Origin: Cellulomonas humilata
Lineage (GTDB): Bacteria > Actinomycetota > Actinomycetes > Actinomycetales > Cellulomonadaceae
Reading direction: 5' to 3'
Length of the DNA: 40,872 bases
Assembly (NCBI RefSeq): GCF_013359775.1
Contig: NZ_JABMCI010000057.1
Location: 1 to 40,872, forward strand
Position numbers and translations under genes: made by a program. Under the pieces are notes generated by a model that was not told where the DNA came from, did not search any database, and saw nothing but the letters and a program-made list of their open reading frames with translations. Below, piece by piece: positions 1 to 8,472 of the stretch (its first letter is position 1; every line of letters starts with the position of its first letter).

Positions 1-1
1 C

Positions 2-553
2 GTCCTGATCCAGAACATCACCATGCTCGAGGTCTGGAACAGCGTCCTCGCCCAGATCGAGGCGCTCACCGGGATCACCAGCTACGCCGTCATCTTCACC
101 GTGGCGTTCGCCGTCGCCGTGTCGGTGCCCGTGGGCCTGCTCGCCCTCGCATCTCGCATCGCGGCGGGCCGCAACCTCGAAGACACCAAGATGAACTTCG
201 CTCGCTTCGGGTACGCGCTCATCCCCCTGGACGTCGCCGCGCACCTCGCGCACAACCTGTTCCACCTGCTCGCCGAGGGCGGCTCGGTCTACTACACGGT
301 CGCCAACCTGTTCGGTGCCGGCGTCAGCGGTGACCCGGCACTGATGAGCACGGGCACCATCCAGGTGCTGCAGTTCGCGCTCCTGGCCCTCGGGATCGCC
401 GGCTCGATCTACACCGCAAAGCGGATCTCCTACCGCCGATACCGCACCGCCGCCCGCAGGCGCTCCACGCTGACGCCCTACGTCGTGATCATCGCGCTGC
501 TCGGTGCGATCAACGTGTGGATGTTCCTGCTCCCCATGGCCCACCGCATGTGA
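2..553 (+). CDS. C-terminal part of a polytopic membrane protein (5' end outside the window)
   Basis: The frame is open from the first bases of the window, so the gene starts upstream; an ATG at 23 is probably internal. The visible part holds about four hydrophobic segments (roughly residues 22-46, 65-85, 112-130 and 150-168 counted from that ATG), a His-containing stretch between the first two (AHLAHNLFH) and a short Arg-rich loop (YRRYRTAARRR). It lies 59 bp upstream of an FprA-like ferredoxin reductase in the same direction, so the two probably form an operon. In actinobacteria, large membrane iron-sulfur proteins of the FesM type occur in this setting, and the C-terminal sequence would fit that family, but the cysteine motifs that would prove it lie outside the window. 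The identity is therefore an inference; only the membrane nature is seen. Confidence 0.7.
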   Translation, partial: VLIQNITMLEVWNSVLAQIEALTGITSYAVIFTVAFAVAVSVPVGLLALASRIAAGRNLEDTKMNFARFGYALIPLDVAAHLAHNLFHLLAEGGSVYYTVANLFGAGVSGDPALMSTGTIQVLQFALLALGIAGSIYTAKRISYRRYRTAARRRSTLTPYVVIIALLGAINVWMFLLPMAHRM

Positions 554-612
554 GCAGTGGGCACCGCCTTCCCGATCATCACCCTCTCACCGCGACCCCA
601 GGAGGCCGACCC

Positions 613-2019
613 ATGCCTGCGCCCCGCTCGACGGCACACGAGACGACCACGGACCCATCCACACCCACGGCGCTCCGAGTCGCCATCGTCGGCGCCGGCC
701 CGGCCGGCATCTACGCCGCCGACATCCTGTCCAAGGCCGGCCTTGACGTCAGCATCGACCTCTTCGAGCGGCTGCCCGCGCCGTTCGGCCTGGTGCGCTA
801 CGGCGTCGCGCCCGACCACCCGCGGATCAAGCAGATCATCGTCGCCCTGCACAAGATCCTCGACCGCGGCGACATCCGCCTGCTTGCGAACGTCGACTAC
901 GGCACGGACGTGACCCTGGACGACCTGCGCCGGTTCTACGACGCCGTCATCTTCTCCACCGGGTCCATCCGCGACGCGAGCCTGCCGGTGCCGGGCATCG
1001 ACCTCGACGGCTCCTACGGCGCCGCGGACTTCGTGTCCTGGTACGACGGGCACCCGGACGTCCCGCGCACGTGGCCGCTGAACGCCCAGCACGTCGCCGT
1101 CCTCGGCGCGGGCAACGTCGCCCTCGACGTGGCTCGCATCCTGGCCAAGCACGCCGACGACCTGCTGCCCACAGAGATTCCCGCGAACGTCTACGACCAG
1201 CTGAAGGCGTCGCCCGTCACGGACGTGCACGTGTTCGCCCGGCGCGGCCCCGCACAGGTCAAGTTCTCGCCCCTGGAGCTGCGCGAGCTCGGTCACGTGC
1301 CGGACGTCGACGTCATCGTCTACCCCGAGGACTTCGACTTCGACGAGGGCTCGATGGCCGCCATCCACTCGTCGAACCAGACCAAGCAGGTGGTCAAGAC
1401 CCTGACGGACTGGACGCTCCTGGAGGTCGAGGAGCACACGTCGAGCCGGCGCATCCACTTGCACTTCCTGCACAAGCCGGTCGAGGTCCTCGGCGAAGAC
1501 GGCAAGGTCATCGCGCTGCGCACCGAGCGCACCGCCCTGAACGGGGACGGCAACGTGTCCGGCACCGGCGAGCTGCACGACTGGCCCGTCCAGGCCGTCT
1601 ACCGCGCGGTCGGCTACTTCGGCTCGCCGCTGGCGGACATCCCCTTCGACGACGTCGCCGGCGTGATCCCCAACCGCGAGGGCCGCGTGGTCGACGTCGA
1701 CGGCGAGCACCTGCCGGGCGTGTACGCGACCGGCTGGATCAAGCGCGGACCGGTCGGTCTCATCGGGCACACGAAGTCCGATGCGTCCGAGACCATCAAG
1801 CACCTCGTCTCGGACGTCGACCGCCTGCAGCGACCCGAGCACCCTGACCCCCGGGCAGTCACGGCACTGCTCATCGAACGCGGCATCGACCCCATCGAAT
1901 GGTCCGGCTGGCAGCTTCTCGACGCCTACGAGCAGTCGCTCGGAGCGGCGCAAGGCCGCGAGCGCATCAAGGTCGTTCCCCGAGAGGAAATGGTTGCTGT
2001 CAGCCGCCGTCAGCCGTGA
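613..2019 (+). CDS. fprA: FprA-like ferredoxin/adrenodoxin-type NADP+ reductase
   Basis: 468-aa flavoprotein of the adrenodoxin reductase/FprA family, which moves electrons between NADPH and a ferredoxin in the cytoplasm. An N-terminal FAD-binding motif (VGAGPAGIYAADIL, about residues 26-39), the family segment PFGLVRYGVAPDHP soon after, a second nucleotide-binding motif for NADP (LGAGNVALDVARIL, about residue 165) and the C-terminal GWIKRGPVGLIGHTKSD segment (about residue 373) are all present. Length is normal for the family. The open frame extends upstream to 517, but the ATG at 613 follows an AGGAGG ribosome binding site by seven bases and gives the usual N-terminus. Its partner is probably the membrane protein just upstream. 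The last 10 bp overlap the 3' end of the converging ABC permease. Confidence 0.93.
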   Translation: MPAPRSTAHETTTDPSTPTALRVAIVGAGPAGIYAADILSKAGLDVSIDLFERLPAPFGLVRYGVAPDHPRIKQIIVALHKILDRGDIRLLANVDYGTDVTLDDLRRFYDAVIFSTGSIRDASLPVPGIDLDGSYGAADFVSWYDGHPDVPRTWPLNAQHVAVLGAGNVALDVARILAKHADDLLPTEIPANVYDQLKASPVTDVHVFARRGPAQVKFSPLELRELGHVPDVDVIVYPEDFDFDEGSMAAIHSSNQTKQVVKTLTDWTLLEVEEHTSSRRIHLHFLHKPVEVLGEDGKVIALRTERTALNGDGNVSGTGELHDWPVQAVYRAVGYFGSPLADIPFDDVAGVIPNREGRVVDVDGEHLPGVYATGWIKRGPVGLIGHTKSDASETIKHLVSDVDRLQRPEHPDPRAVTALLIERGIDPIEWSGWQLLDAYEQSLGAAQGRERIKVVPREEMVAVSRRQP

Positions 2020-3557
2020 GCGTGAGCTTGGGCGGTGGGGGCTGAGCCGCGGGCTGTGCGCCGGGTCCGTGGTTTCACCACGGCCGAGCTGCGCCGTAGC
2101 GCGGTCCAGGCTCCCGCCGCCAGTACGGCGAGCCAGCCAAGACCCAGCACGAGGTATCCGGCCTCGTCGAATGTCGACGTGAGCGCGGCGTCGGTCAGGA
2201 CTCGGATCCCGCCGTAGCCAGGCAGGACCTCCGCCCACCCCGGGGGCGCACCTCGGAGCATCGGGCTCTGAGCAATGCCCAGGTCCATGAAAGGCAGCAG
2301 GAACGCGACGAAGACGCCGCTCACCCGGCCCAGAACGGGCCCGATGATCACTCCGAGGAAGGCGTAGGTCAATGCCACCAGGAGGTTCGCCATGCCGTAG
2401 AGCACCCACTGGTGCGCATCGAAGACCAGCGCCGTCACGGCGAGCGAGGCCACCGTGGCCAGGGTCGCCGCCATCGAGACCACCGTGAGCCGAGCACTCG
2501 CCAGAGTGCTGGAACGCATGCCGGCAAGGGTCAGCCGCTGATCGCCGGAGCGGGCGTCCAGTGCGAGGAACAGTCCCGCCAGGGTGGCCAGGGACGCCAC
2601 GGCGATCGGTGCCATCGTGCCTGCGTGCATGTGCGCGGGGTCCATCGCCCGGGTCACGAGCGTGCCGCCCTCGTTGAGGACGACTGGCGTCGAGCCGGAG
2701 GGTGTGATCGCGTCGGCGAGCAGGACGAACACCGCCGGCACGACCGCGAGAAGCACCCACAGCACCGGGTTGCGACGCCACTCCCGCAGGCCGGTGCCGA
2801 GCGCTGCGCGCAGCTGGTCCGGCCGGGAGCCGGCGGCGAGCGTTCGCCGCGCGGCCGCCCGGCCCGGTGGCCGAATAACCACGAGCGCGACCGTCGCGGA
2901 TGCGGCGGTCCACGCGAGTGCCCACCCGAGATCCCCTAGCCGGCCCTCGTGCCCGGACGGGACGCCGACCATCCACAAGGACACGAAGTGCGTCGGTAGC
3001 GCACGGGAGATCGGTTGCGTCGACCCGCTCAGCGTCGGACCGAAGAAGACGTCCAGGATCCAGATGAACAGGATCAGCACCGTGCCGTTCACCGGGTTGC
3101 GCACCCGGGACCCGACCGCCGCACCGATGCCGAGATAGATCACTGAGAACATCACGGTCCCCGCGACCACGCGGCCCGGGTCCTCCAGGCCTGAGGTTGC
3201 GACGAGTGCCAGCAGCGCGGCCGCGGACGCGAGCGACGCGATGATCAGGCCGCACAGGACGCGTGCCTGTGCGAGTCGGCGACCGGGCAGCCCGGCGAGC
3301 ACGAGGCGACGGTCGGTGTCCCTGCCGGCCGATACCTGGAAGTACATGGCGAGTGCGGAGATGAAGGCCGAGGCCCATCCCGCGGTCACCGCCTCGATGG
3401 CGGGCGCGCCGCCCTGCCCACCCAAGAGCCGAGCCGCGTCGGCGAGCGCAGGAGCCGCGGCGACGACGAAGGCCACAGGCACGAGGACGAGCACCAGCAG
3501 GTTCGTCCTGTTGCGTGCGTAGTCGGCAAGGAACCCGCGGACGAGTGCAGGGATCAT
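2010..3557 (-). CDS. ABC transporter permease
   Basis: 515-aa integral membrane protein with about twelve hydrophobic segments and no recognisable soluble domain. It follows the ATP-binding protein with a 4-bp ATGA overlap, which is strong evidence that the two form one transporter and are translationally coupled. The layout (roughly six segments, an Arg-rich linker near residues 230-250, then six more) suggests two fused ABC-2-type halves, so one polypeptide could make the whole pore. The substrate is not visible in the sequence. Because the operon starts right behind a CsoR-type copper operator, export of copper or of a copper-related compound is an inference; a NosFY-like role in copper protein maturation is another possibility. 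Its 3' end overlaps fprA on the other strand by 10 bp. Confidence 0.88.
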   Translation of the reverse strand: MIPALVRGFLADYARNRTNLLVLVLVPVAFVVAAAPALADAARLLGGQGGAPAIEAVTAGWASAFISALAMYFQVSAGRDTDRRLVLAGLPGRRLAQARVLCGLIIASLASAAALLALVATSGLEDPGRVVAGTVMFSVIYLGIGAAVGSRVRNPVNGTVLILFIWILDVFFGPTLSGSTQPISRALPTHFVSLWMVGVPSGHEGRLGDLGWALAWTAASATVALVVIRPPGRAAARRTLAAGSRPDQLRAALGTGLREWRRNPVLWVLLAVVPAVFVLLADAITPSGSTPVVLNEGGTLVTRAMDPAHMHAGTMAPIAVASLATLAGLFLALDARSGDQRLTLAGMRSSTLASARLTVVSMAATLATVASLAVTALVFDAHQWVLYGMANLLVALTYAFLGVIIGPVLGRVSGVFVAFLLPFMDLGIAQSPMLRGAPPGWAEVLPGYGGIRVLTDAALTSTFDEAGYLVLGLGWLAVLAAGAWTALRRSSAVVKPRTRRTARGSAPTAQAHAHG

Positions 3558-4219
3558 CGTGGCACCGCCCGTCCATCGCGCAGGTCCAGGATGCGGTCGA
3601 AACGCTCCTCGTCGGCGACGAAGTGACTGATGATGAGGACGCTTCGCCCGGCGATCCTGCGATCTGCGACGAGGTCCCAGAAGCGTAGGTACGTATCCCA
3701 GTCGAAGCCGGCGTAAGGCTCGTCGAGCAGGAGGACCTCGGGGTCGGCGAGCAGCGCGAGACCCAGGTTGAGCTTGGCGGTCGTGCCTCCAGAGAGCTGA
3801 CTCACGCGCGCTCGTGCGTATCGCTCAAAGCCGAGCGCCGCGTAGATCGAGGCTCGTGACTCACGTTCCACCCGGCCGGCGATCCCGTAGGCATGGCCGA
3901 AGAGCTCAAAGTGCTCGTCGCACGTCAGCCGCTCGTAGAGCTGAGGAACCTGCGGGCAGTAGCCGAGCCGCGTCGCGCGCTCGACCTCGCCGGCGTCAGG
4001 AGCGAGGGCGCCCACGAGGATCTTCATCAGCGTGGACTTGCCCGATCCGTTCTCACCGACGAGACCCACGACTTCTCCCTTGTGCATGGAGAAGTTGACG
4101 CCCGCGAGGACGGGGACGGCTCGCCGCGCGGGCCACGAGCCGCGCCTGTACGCCTTGTCGATGCCGTGCGCGGCGAGAACGACACCTCCGGATCCGGTCA
4201 ACTGCGACAAAGCGTCCAT
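3554..4219 (-). CDS. ABC transporter ATP-binding protein
   Basis: 221-aa ATPase subunit energising the permease encoded immediately downstream (ATGA overlap). Walker A GENGSGKS is at residues 55-62, the Q-loop YCPQ at 87-90, the signature QLSGG at 141-145, Walker B VLLLDEP at 162-168 and the switch His at 199, so it should be catalytically competent. The open frame extends upstream to 4432, but that would run through the copper operator; the ATG at 4219 has an AAGGAG ribosome binding site eight bases upstream and is preferred. The CsoR-type palindrome at 4236-4252 ends only 17 bp before this start, so the operon is probably derepressed by Cu(I). The length is short but normal for simple exporter ATPases of the CcmA/NosF/drug type. 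Confidence 0.93.
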   Translation of the reverse strand: MDALSQLTGSGGVVLAAHGIDKAYRRGSWPARRAVPVLAGVNFSMHKGEVVGLVGENGSGKSTLMKILVGALAPDAGEVERATRLGYCPQVPQLYERLTCDEHFELFGHAYGIAGRVERESRASIYAALGFERYARARVSQLSGGTTAKLNLGLALLADPEVLLLDEPYAGFDWDTYLRFWDLVADRRIAGRSVLIISHFVADEERFDRILDLRDGRAVPR

Positions 4220-4235
4220 GACCGTGACTCCTTCC

Positions 4236-4252
4236 ATACCCCCAGGGGGTAT
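4236..4252. promoter_or_regulatory. CsoR-type copper operator upstream of the ABC operon
   Basis: Perfect inverted repeat ATACCCCC-A-GGGGGTAT, 17 bp, 17 bp upstream of the ABC ATPase start. It matches the G-tract-flanked palindromes bound by the Cu(I)-responsive repressor CsoR. Three similar boxes precede the copper ATPase units in this window, which supports the assignment. No csoR gene is present here, so the regulator must act from elsewhere. Confidence 0.85.
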
Positions 4253-4432
4253 GCGAGTCACGCTAGCACTCCGACGAGCGAGCGGATGCGGCCGGGGCGA
4301 TGAAGATCTCGTCAAGGTCCGGTGCGATCCGCGGCACCGCAGATTCGTCGGATCCGTCGACCGGGGATCACCGAGATGAGATCGCCCGTCGGCTGGGCTG
4401 ACCTTGGGTGTGCACGTGCCGCCGCCCGACAA

Positions 4433-4452
4433 CCTTCATGGAGCGTTGATCG
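4433..4452 (-). promoter_or_regulatory. 11-bp direct-repeat motif, possible OmpR-family response-regulator site
   Basis: On the minus strand this reads GATCAACGCTC followed directly by CATGAAGGT, i.e. an ATCAA and an ATGAA half whose starts are 11 bp apart. The same arrangement occurs at 17084-17105 and at 34290-34311, the latter in front of the two-component system. It lies between the ABC operon (start 4219) and the small membrane protein (start 4495). Tandem sites with an 11-bp period are typical of OmpR/PhoB-family regulators; binding here is inferred. Confidence 0.4.
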
Positions 4453-4494
4453 TTCCTCCACGAGACACCTGCTCGCCTCGCGAATGCTGAGGCT

Positions 4495-4911
4495 ATGGAC
4501 TCCGTGAAGGAACAGCCGCTCGTCGTACCGAGCGCTTCAGCGACAGATCAACCCTCCGGTGTGCGCACTCTTTGGACAGCGCTCAACGGCGCCCTCGGTG
4601 CCGTCTCTGGCGTGGCGCCGCACATCCTGCACCACGTCGGTCCGCTGGTGGGCACGGCGCTGGTGGCAGGTGCGGGGGGCACGCTCGTATTCGGCGCGCT
4701 TGGGCTGGCGTTGTCCGTGCCATTCCTGATCCGGCTCCACAAGCGATTCTCGAGCTGGTGGGCGCCCGCCCTGGCACTCGCGCTGTTCGCAGGGATGTTC
4801 GCACTGTCGACGTTCGTCGTCGGCCCTCGCCTGAGCGGCGTCGATTCGCCCCCGCAGAACGTCTCGCCAACGGAGCACGCGGGCCACCACGAGTCGCCCT
4901 CGGACAACTGA
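4495..4911 (+). CDS. Small membrane protein with His-containing tail, function unknown
   Basis: 138-aa protein not recognised as a named family. It has a soluble N-terminus, two or three hydrophobic stretches (about residues 30-65, then 66-80 and 91-112) with a KR-containing loop between them (LHKRFSSWW), and a C-terminus carrying EHAGHHES, a possible weak metal-binding tail. An HHVG motif sits inside the first hydrophobic stretch. It lies alone between two minus-strand copper operons and is transcribed away from the ABC operon, so the two may share the control region that holds the copper operator and the 11-bp repeats. A weak purine-rich ribosome binding site (TGAGG) precedes the ATG. The location suggests a part in metal response, but no function can be assigned. 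Confidence 0.7.
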   Translation: MDSVKEQPLVVPSASATDQPSGVRTLWTALNGALGAVSGVAPHILHHVGPLVGTALVAGAGGTLVFGALGLALSVPFLIRLHKRFSSWWAPALALALFAGMFALSTFVVGPRLSGVDSPPQNVSPTEHAGHHESPSDN

Positions 4912-5010
4912 GTCTCAGAGAGGGGCATCAGTCGGGTGCGCCGGGCCATGCTCCCGTCGGACAGGCGCATGCCGGCGCGCGACGTTCCAGACTGGGCGGG
5001 AGCGTGACCG

Positions 5011-7308
5011 TCAGCGCACCGGGACCGCCGCGACCCGCTGGGGCACGGTGCTGGTGGCCCGGGGGTTCTCCTCGAGCGAGACAGCCTGGAAGTTCCGTAG
5101 GCGCAAGCTGTTGGTGACTACGAAGACTGACGAGAACGCCATGGCCGCCCCCGCGATCAGCGGGTTGAGCAACCCGGAGATGGCGAGGGGGATCGCGGCC
5201 ACGTTGTACGCGAACGCCCAGAAGAGGTTGCCCTTGATCGTGGACAGCGTCCTACGCGACAGACGCACGGCGTCGACCGCCGCCCGAAGATCACCCCGAA
5301 CGAGCGTCAGGTCGCTCGCCTCGATGGCGACGTCCGTTCCGGTGCCCATCGCGATACCCAGGTCCGACTGAGCGAGGGCTGCGGCGTCATTCACCCCGTC
5401 GCCCACCATCGCGACGACCCGTCCGCTCTCCTGCATCTCGCGCACTACGCGGACCTTGTCCTCCGGCAGAACTTCGGCGACGACCTCGTCGATCCCGACC
5501 TCGGCGCCGATCGCCCTGGCCGCCCGGTAGTTGTCACCGGTCAGCAGAACCGGTCGCAGGCCGAGCGCCTTGAGCTCGGCGACCGCCTGACGGGACGTCG
5601 GCTTGAGCGTGTCGGACACGATGAGTAGACCGCGAAGTGCGCCGTCCCATCCGACGGCCACAACGGTGCGCCCGGCCGACTCAGCTGCCTCGAGAATCGT
5701 TCCCAGCTCGGGGTCGAGGTGGAGGCCCCACTGCTTCGCCATCCACGACACCCGCCCTGCAGCGACAGCATGCCCGTCGACGACCCCGGAGACGCCCAGA
5801 CCTTGGGTGTTCGCGAACTGTTCCACGGTAGGCAGGATGCTCAGTTCGCTTCGCGCCCCAGCTGTGATTGCCCGCGCGATCGGGTGCTCGGAAGCGTCCT
5901 CGAGCGCCCCGGCGATGCGCAGCACCTCGTCGCGCGTGGAGGTGCCGGCGGGTCGTACCTCGACGAGCTGCATCTGCCCGCTCGTCACGGTTCCCGTCTT
6001 GTCCAGGACGACCGTGTCGACCTGGCGCGTGGACTCCAGCACCTCGGGTCCCTTGATCAGGATGCCCAGCTGGGCGCCCCGGCCAGTACCCACCATGAGA
6101 GCGGTGGGCGTGGCCAGGCCGAGCGCGCAGGGGCAGGCGATGATGAGCACAGCCACGGCGGCGGTGAACGCCGCCTCGGCCCCAGCCCCTGCCCCGAGCC
6201 AGAACCCGAGCGTGGCGACCGCAAGGCCGATCACGATCGGCACGAACACCGCAGAGATCCTGTCCGCGAGACGTTGCACCGGCGCCTTTCCGGTCTGCGC
6301 CTCCTCCACCAGGCGAGCCATCTGGGCGAGTTGGGTGTCGGCTCCGACCCGAGTCGCGCGGACGAGGAGCCGGCCACCGGCGTTCACTGTGGCGCCCACG
6401 ACGGTGTCACCCGGTCCGACCTCTACCGGAACCGGCTCGCCGGTCAGCATCGACGCGTCGACGGCCGACGCACCCTCGACGACCATGCCGTCGGTCGCGA
6501 CCTTCTCCCCGGGCCGAACGACGAAGATGTCACCGACGATCAGGTCAGCCACGGCTATCCGCACCTCGGTCCCGCCGCGCACGACTCCGACGTCCTTGGC
6601 CCCGAGCTCCATGAGCGCGCGAAGTGCCGCGCCCGAGCGCTTCTTGGCGCCTGCCTCGAAGTAGCGCCCGAGGAGGATGAAGACCGTGACGGCTGCCGCG
6701 ACCTCGAGGTAGATCTCGTGGCCTCCGCCACCGCGGTCCGGCACGATGTCGAACGCCATGCGCATTCCCGGCCTGCCGGCCGCCCCGAGGAACAGCGCGT
6801 ACAGGGACCACCCGAAGGCTGCCAGGACGCCGACACTGATGAGGGTGTCCATGGTCGCCGCCGCGTGCCGGGCGTTCGCCCAGGCAGCGCGGTGGAACGG
6901 CCACGCTCCCCAGACGACGACGGGTGCGGCGAGGGTCAGAGACAGCCACTGCCAGTTGTCGAACTGCAGCGGCTCGACCATCGAGAGGATCAGCACGGGC
7001 GCGGTGAGGACGGCCGAGAGCGTGAGCCGGTGCCGTAGGGCCGCCGTCTCGTCTCGGACCTCGGCGTCCGGACCAGCAGCCGGCTCGGATCGGTTGGTCT
7101 CACGAGGGCGGGCGCTGTAACCCGTCGCCTCGACGACAGCGACGGCCTCGTCGATCGTGGTGCCTTCGGGCAGCGTCAGCGTGGCCTTCTCGGTCGCGTA
7201 ATTGACGCTCGCCTCGACGCCAGGCATGCGGTTGAGCCGCTTCTCGATCCGTGCGGCGCAGGACGAGCAGGTCATCCCGCCGATCTCGAGCTCAATGGCC
7301 TGGGTCAC
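5011..7308 (-). CDS. copA: CopA-type Cu(I)-exporting P1B-type ATPase
   Basis: 765-aa membrane ATPase that pumps Cu(I) out of the cytoplasm. One N-terminal heavy-metal-associated domain has its metal site at GMTCSSC (Cys14 and Cys17); eight membrane segments surround the CPC metal motif (Cys392-Pro-Cys394); the phosphorylated Asp is D436 in DKTGT; the SEHP nucleotide-binding motif and the hinge VGDGVND follow. Everything needed for function is present. The frame runs on to an ATG at 7353, but that would overlap the upstream small gene; the GTG at 7308 has GGAGG five bases upstream and is preferred. It is the third gene of a copZ - small membrane peptide - copA operon behind a CsoR-type operator, so Cu(I) should induce it and CopZ should hand copper to it. 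Confidence 0.95.
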   Translation of the reverse strand: MTQAIELEIGGMTCSSCAARIEKRLNRMPGVEASVNYATEKATLTLPEGTTIDEAVAVVEATGYSARPRETNRSEPAAGPDAEVRDETAALRHRLTLSAVLTAPVLILSMVEPLQFDNWQWLSLTLAAPVVVWGAWPFHRAAWANARHAAATMDTLISVGVLAAFGWSLYALFLGAAGRPGMRMAFDIVPDRGGGGHEIYLEVAAAVTVFILLGRYFEAGAKKRSGAALRALMELGAKDVGVVRGGTEVRIAVADLIVGDIFVVRPGEKVATDGMVVEGASAVDASMLTGEPVPVEVGPGDTVVGATVNAGGRLLVRATRVGADTQLAQMARLVEEAQTGKAPVQRLADRISAVFVPIVIGLAVATLGFWLGAGAGAEAAFTAAVAVLIIACPCALGLATPTALMVGTGRGAQLGILIKGPEVLESTRQVDTVVLDKTGTVTSGQMQLVEVRPAGTSTRDEVLRIAGALEDASEHPIARAITAGARSELSILPTVEQFANTQGLGVSGVVDGHAVAAGRVSWMAKQWGLHLDPELGTILEAAESAGRTVVAVGWDGALRGLLIVSDTLKPTSRQAVAELKALGLRPVLLTGDNYRAARAIGAEVGIDEVVAEVLPEDKVRVVREMQESGRVVAMVGDGVNDAAALAQSDLGIAMGTGTDVAIEASDLTLVRGDLRAAVDAVRLSRRTLSTIKGNLFWAFAYNVAAIPLAISGLLNPLIAGAAMAFSSVFVVTNSLRLRNFQAVSLEENPRATSTVPQRVAAVPVR

Positions 7309-7327
7309 CCGGCCTCCGTTCTGGTGG

Positions 7328-7483
7328 TCACTCGTGGTCGGCCGGCATGTCATCGGGCTGGTCTACCGAGGACGGTGCCGGGTTGATGTCGATCGGCCCG
7401 ATGGCGGCCCCGACGCCGACTCCGACGCCGAGGGCCGCCGCGAGAACGAGCCCGAATCCTGCGAGCCGTCCCGCATCGTTCAC
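7328..7483 (-). CDS. 51-aa single-pass membrane peptide between copZ and copA
   Basis: Small gene not recognised as a named family. It starts with GTG overlapping the copZ stop by four bases (GTGA) and stops 19 bp before the copA start, so it is translationally coupled inside the copper operon. The product has one hydrophobic, Gly/Ala/Val-rich segment (about residues 9-30) and an acidic tail that ends in DMPADHE, with a Met, a His and several Asp/Glu that could touch a metal. It may be an accessory subunit of CopA or help deliver copper to it; this is inferred only from the position. Similar short peptides with a [12 protein letters not shown] membrane segment are, from memory, found beside copper genes in other actinobacteria. 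Confidence 0.72.
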   Translation of the reverse strand: MNDAGRLAGFGLVLAAALGVGVGVGAAIGPIDINPAPSSVDQPDDMPADHE

Positions 7484-7704
7484 GCCGATTCGCCGACGAG
7501 CTCGTATCCCGCCTCGTCCACGGCCGCGCGGACGTCGTCCAGAGCGAGATCTGCGTCGCTGCTGACGACGACGCGGGATGTGCCGTCGTGCACCAGGGCG
7601 ACGTCGACGCGCTGCACGCCGGGGAGCTTGGTGATCTCGGCGGTGACCGACGAGACGCAGTGGCCGCAGGTCATCCCCGTGACCGCGTAGTTGGTCGTGC
7701 TCAT
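7480..7704 (-). CDS. copZ: CopZ-like copper chaperone (heavy-metal-associated domain)
   Basis: 74-aa cytoplasmic chaperone consisting of a single HMA domain. The Cu(I)-binding motif GMTCGHC is at about residues 10-16, and the fold pattern (beta strand, VSSVTAEITKLPGV helix, strand with VDVALVHDGTSRVVV, C-terminal VDEAGYEL) is complete. The frame extends upstream, but the ATG at 7704 has GAGGAG at good spacing and matches family length. It is the first gene of an operon with the small membrane peptide (4-bp overlap) and copA, and begins 44 bp after a CsoR-type operator. It should bind Cu(I) in the cytosol and pass it to CopA. Confidence 0.93.
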   Translation of the reverse strand: MSTTNYAVTGMTCGHCVSSVTAEITKLPGVQRVDVALVHDGTSRVVVSSDADLALDDVRAAVDEAGYELVGESA

Positions 7705-7747
7705 GGCGTGCTCCTCTTCATGTGTGTGGTGCTGACAGACACTCATC

Positions 7748-7764
7748 ATACCCCCATGGGGTAT
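7748..7764. promoter_or_regulatory. CsoR-type copper operator upstream of copZ-copA
   Basis: 17-bp near-palindrome ATACCCCCATGGGGTAT, 43 bp before the copZ start. It shares the ATACCCC...GGGGTAT arms with the boxes at 4236, 8395 and 39047. The spacing to the start puts it over the likely promoter, where a Cu(I)-released repressor would act. Confidence 0.85.
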
Positions 7765-7833
7765 GGCCACGCGGGCGGTCGACTCCGGCAGGTGAGGCGG
7801 AGCAGCCGACTTCACCGAGCCGCGAAGGGCGTG

Positions 7834-8100
7834 CTATGAGGTGTGGTGGTGGCTCACGGGCTCGTCCTTGTCGGCCCGCGGAGCTGCGCTCGCCTCGTCG
7901 CCTCGCCCCTTGCCGTGCCCGGAATGCCCGGAGTGTCCGCCGAACATCATCCCGACCATCATCAACGGGCACGCGAGGAGGATGGCGTAGCGCAGCGCCT
8001 CACCGGCTGAGTTTCCGAAGAGCAGGAGGACGCCGAACAGCCCCGCCGCGATCAGCGCCATCCACTTCACATGCCCGAGCCCGCTGTGGTTCATGGTCAT
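7834..8100 (-). CDS. Small His-rich membrane protein, DUF2933-like
   Basis: 88-aa protein with two hydrophobic segments (about residues 10-30 and 36-53); the second carries the LLACPLMM motif typical of DUF2933-type proteins found in metal-resistance operons. The tail is rich in His and Gly (GGHSGHSGHGKG and a final SHHHTS), which would suit metal binding on one side of the membrane. An AAGGAG ribosome binding site lies just upstream; the first ATG (8100) is only three bases from it and the second (8094) is at better spacing, so the true product may be two residues shorter. The gene has its own minus-strand position just downstream of the cupredoxin-ATPase promoter region. A weakly similar protein is encoded at 32083-32346. 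Function is not known. Confidence 0.78.
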   Translation of the reverse strand: MTMNHSGLGHVKWMALIAAGLFGVLLLFGNSAGEALRYAILLACPLMMVGMMFGGHSGHSGHGKGRGDEASAAPRADKDEPVSHHHTS

Positions 8101-8394
8101 CGACTCCTTCGATCCCTAGGTCCACGGTCTGCCTTCGTCCACCCGATCGCGCGACAGCTCGACGGGAGGACCGGCTGCTTGCAGCGTCCTGCGTGCAGTG
8201 CCCACGTACGGCTGAGGCCCTGTCAAGAACCGCTGAAGAAACCGCCTGGACGCCAAACCTGGAGTGCCGGCGTACTGCACCGATATCCGGAAGACCGACG
8301 GCACCGGGCAGGGCCCAACGCTCGTCGTCCGGCACTCGCTCCCGCGAGGCGCCCCGACGATCCTTGGTCAGATCTTCATCGCCGCGGCCTCCAC

Positions 8395-8416
8395 ATATAC
8401 CCGTGGGGGGTATATA
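8395..8416. promoter_or_regulatory. CsoR-type copper operator upstream of the cupredoxin-ATPase
   Basis: Imperfect palindrome with ATATACCC and GGGGTATATA arms around a short GC centre, about 56 bp upstream of the ATPase start. It is the longest-armed of the four boxes. The rest of the 8101-8472 gap shows no gene; it serves as the divergent control region for the small His-rich protein and the ATPase. Confidence 0.8.
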
Positions 8417-8472
8417 CCTGACGAGTAGTGCGACGTCGATGCGTGGCTACGAGATGAATGAAGGTGGGCTTT

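Noticed and set aside
478..3576. Minus-strand open frame of over 1000 codons across fprA and the ABC permease
   Set aside because: It is a high-GC shadow: Arg/Gly/Asp-rich, no family blocks, and antisense or out of frame to two clearly recognisable genes.
4236..4432. Longer start for the ABC ATPase (292 codons)
   Set aside because: It would translate through the copper operator and lacks a ribosome binding site; the ATG at 4219 has a good one.
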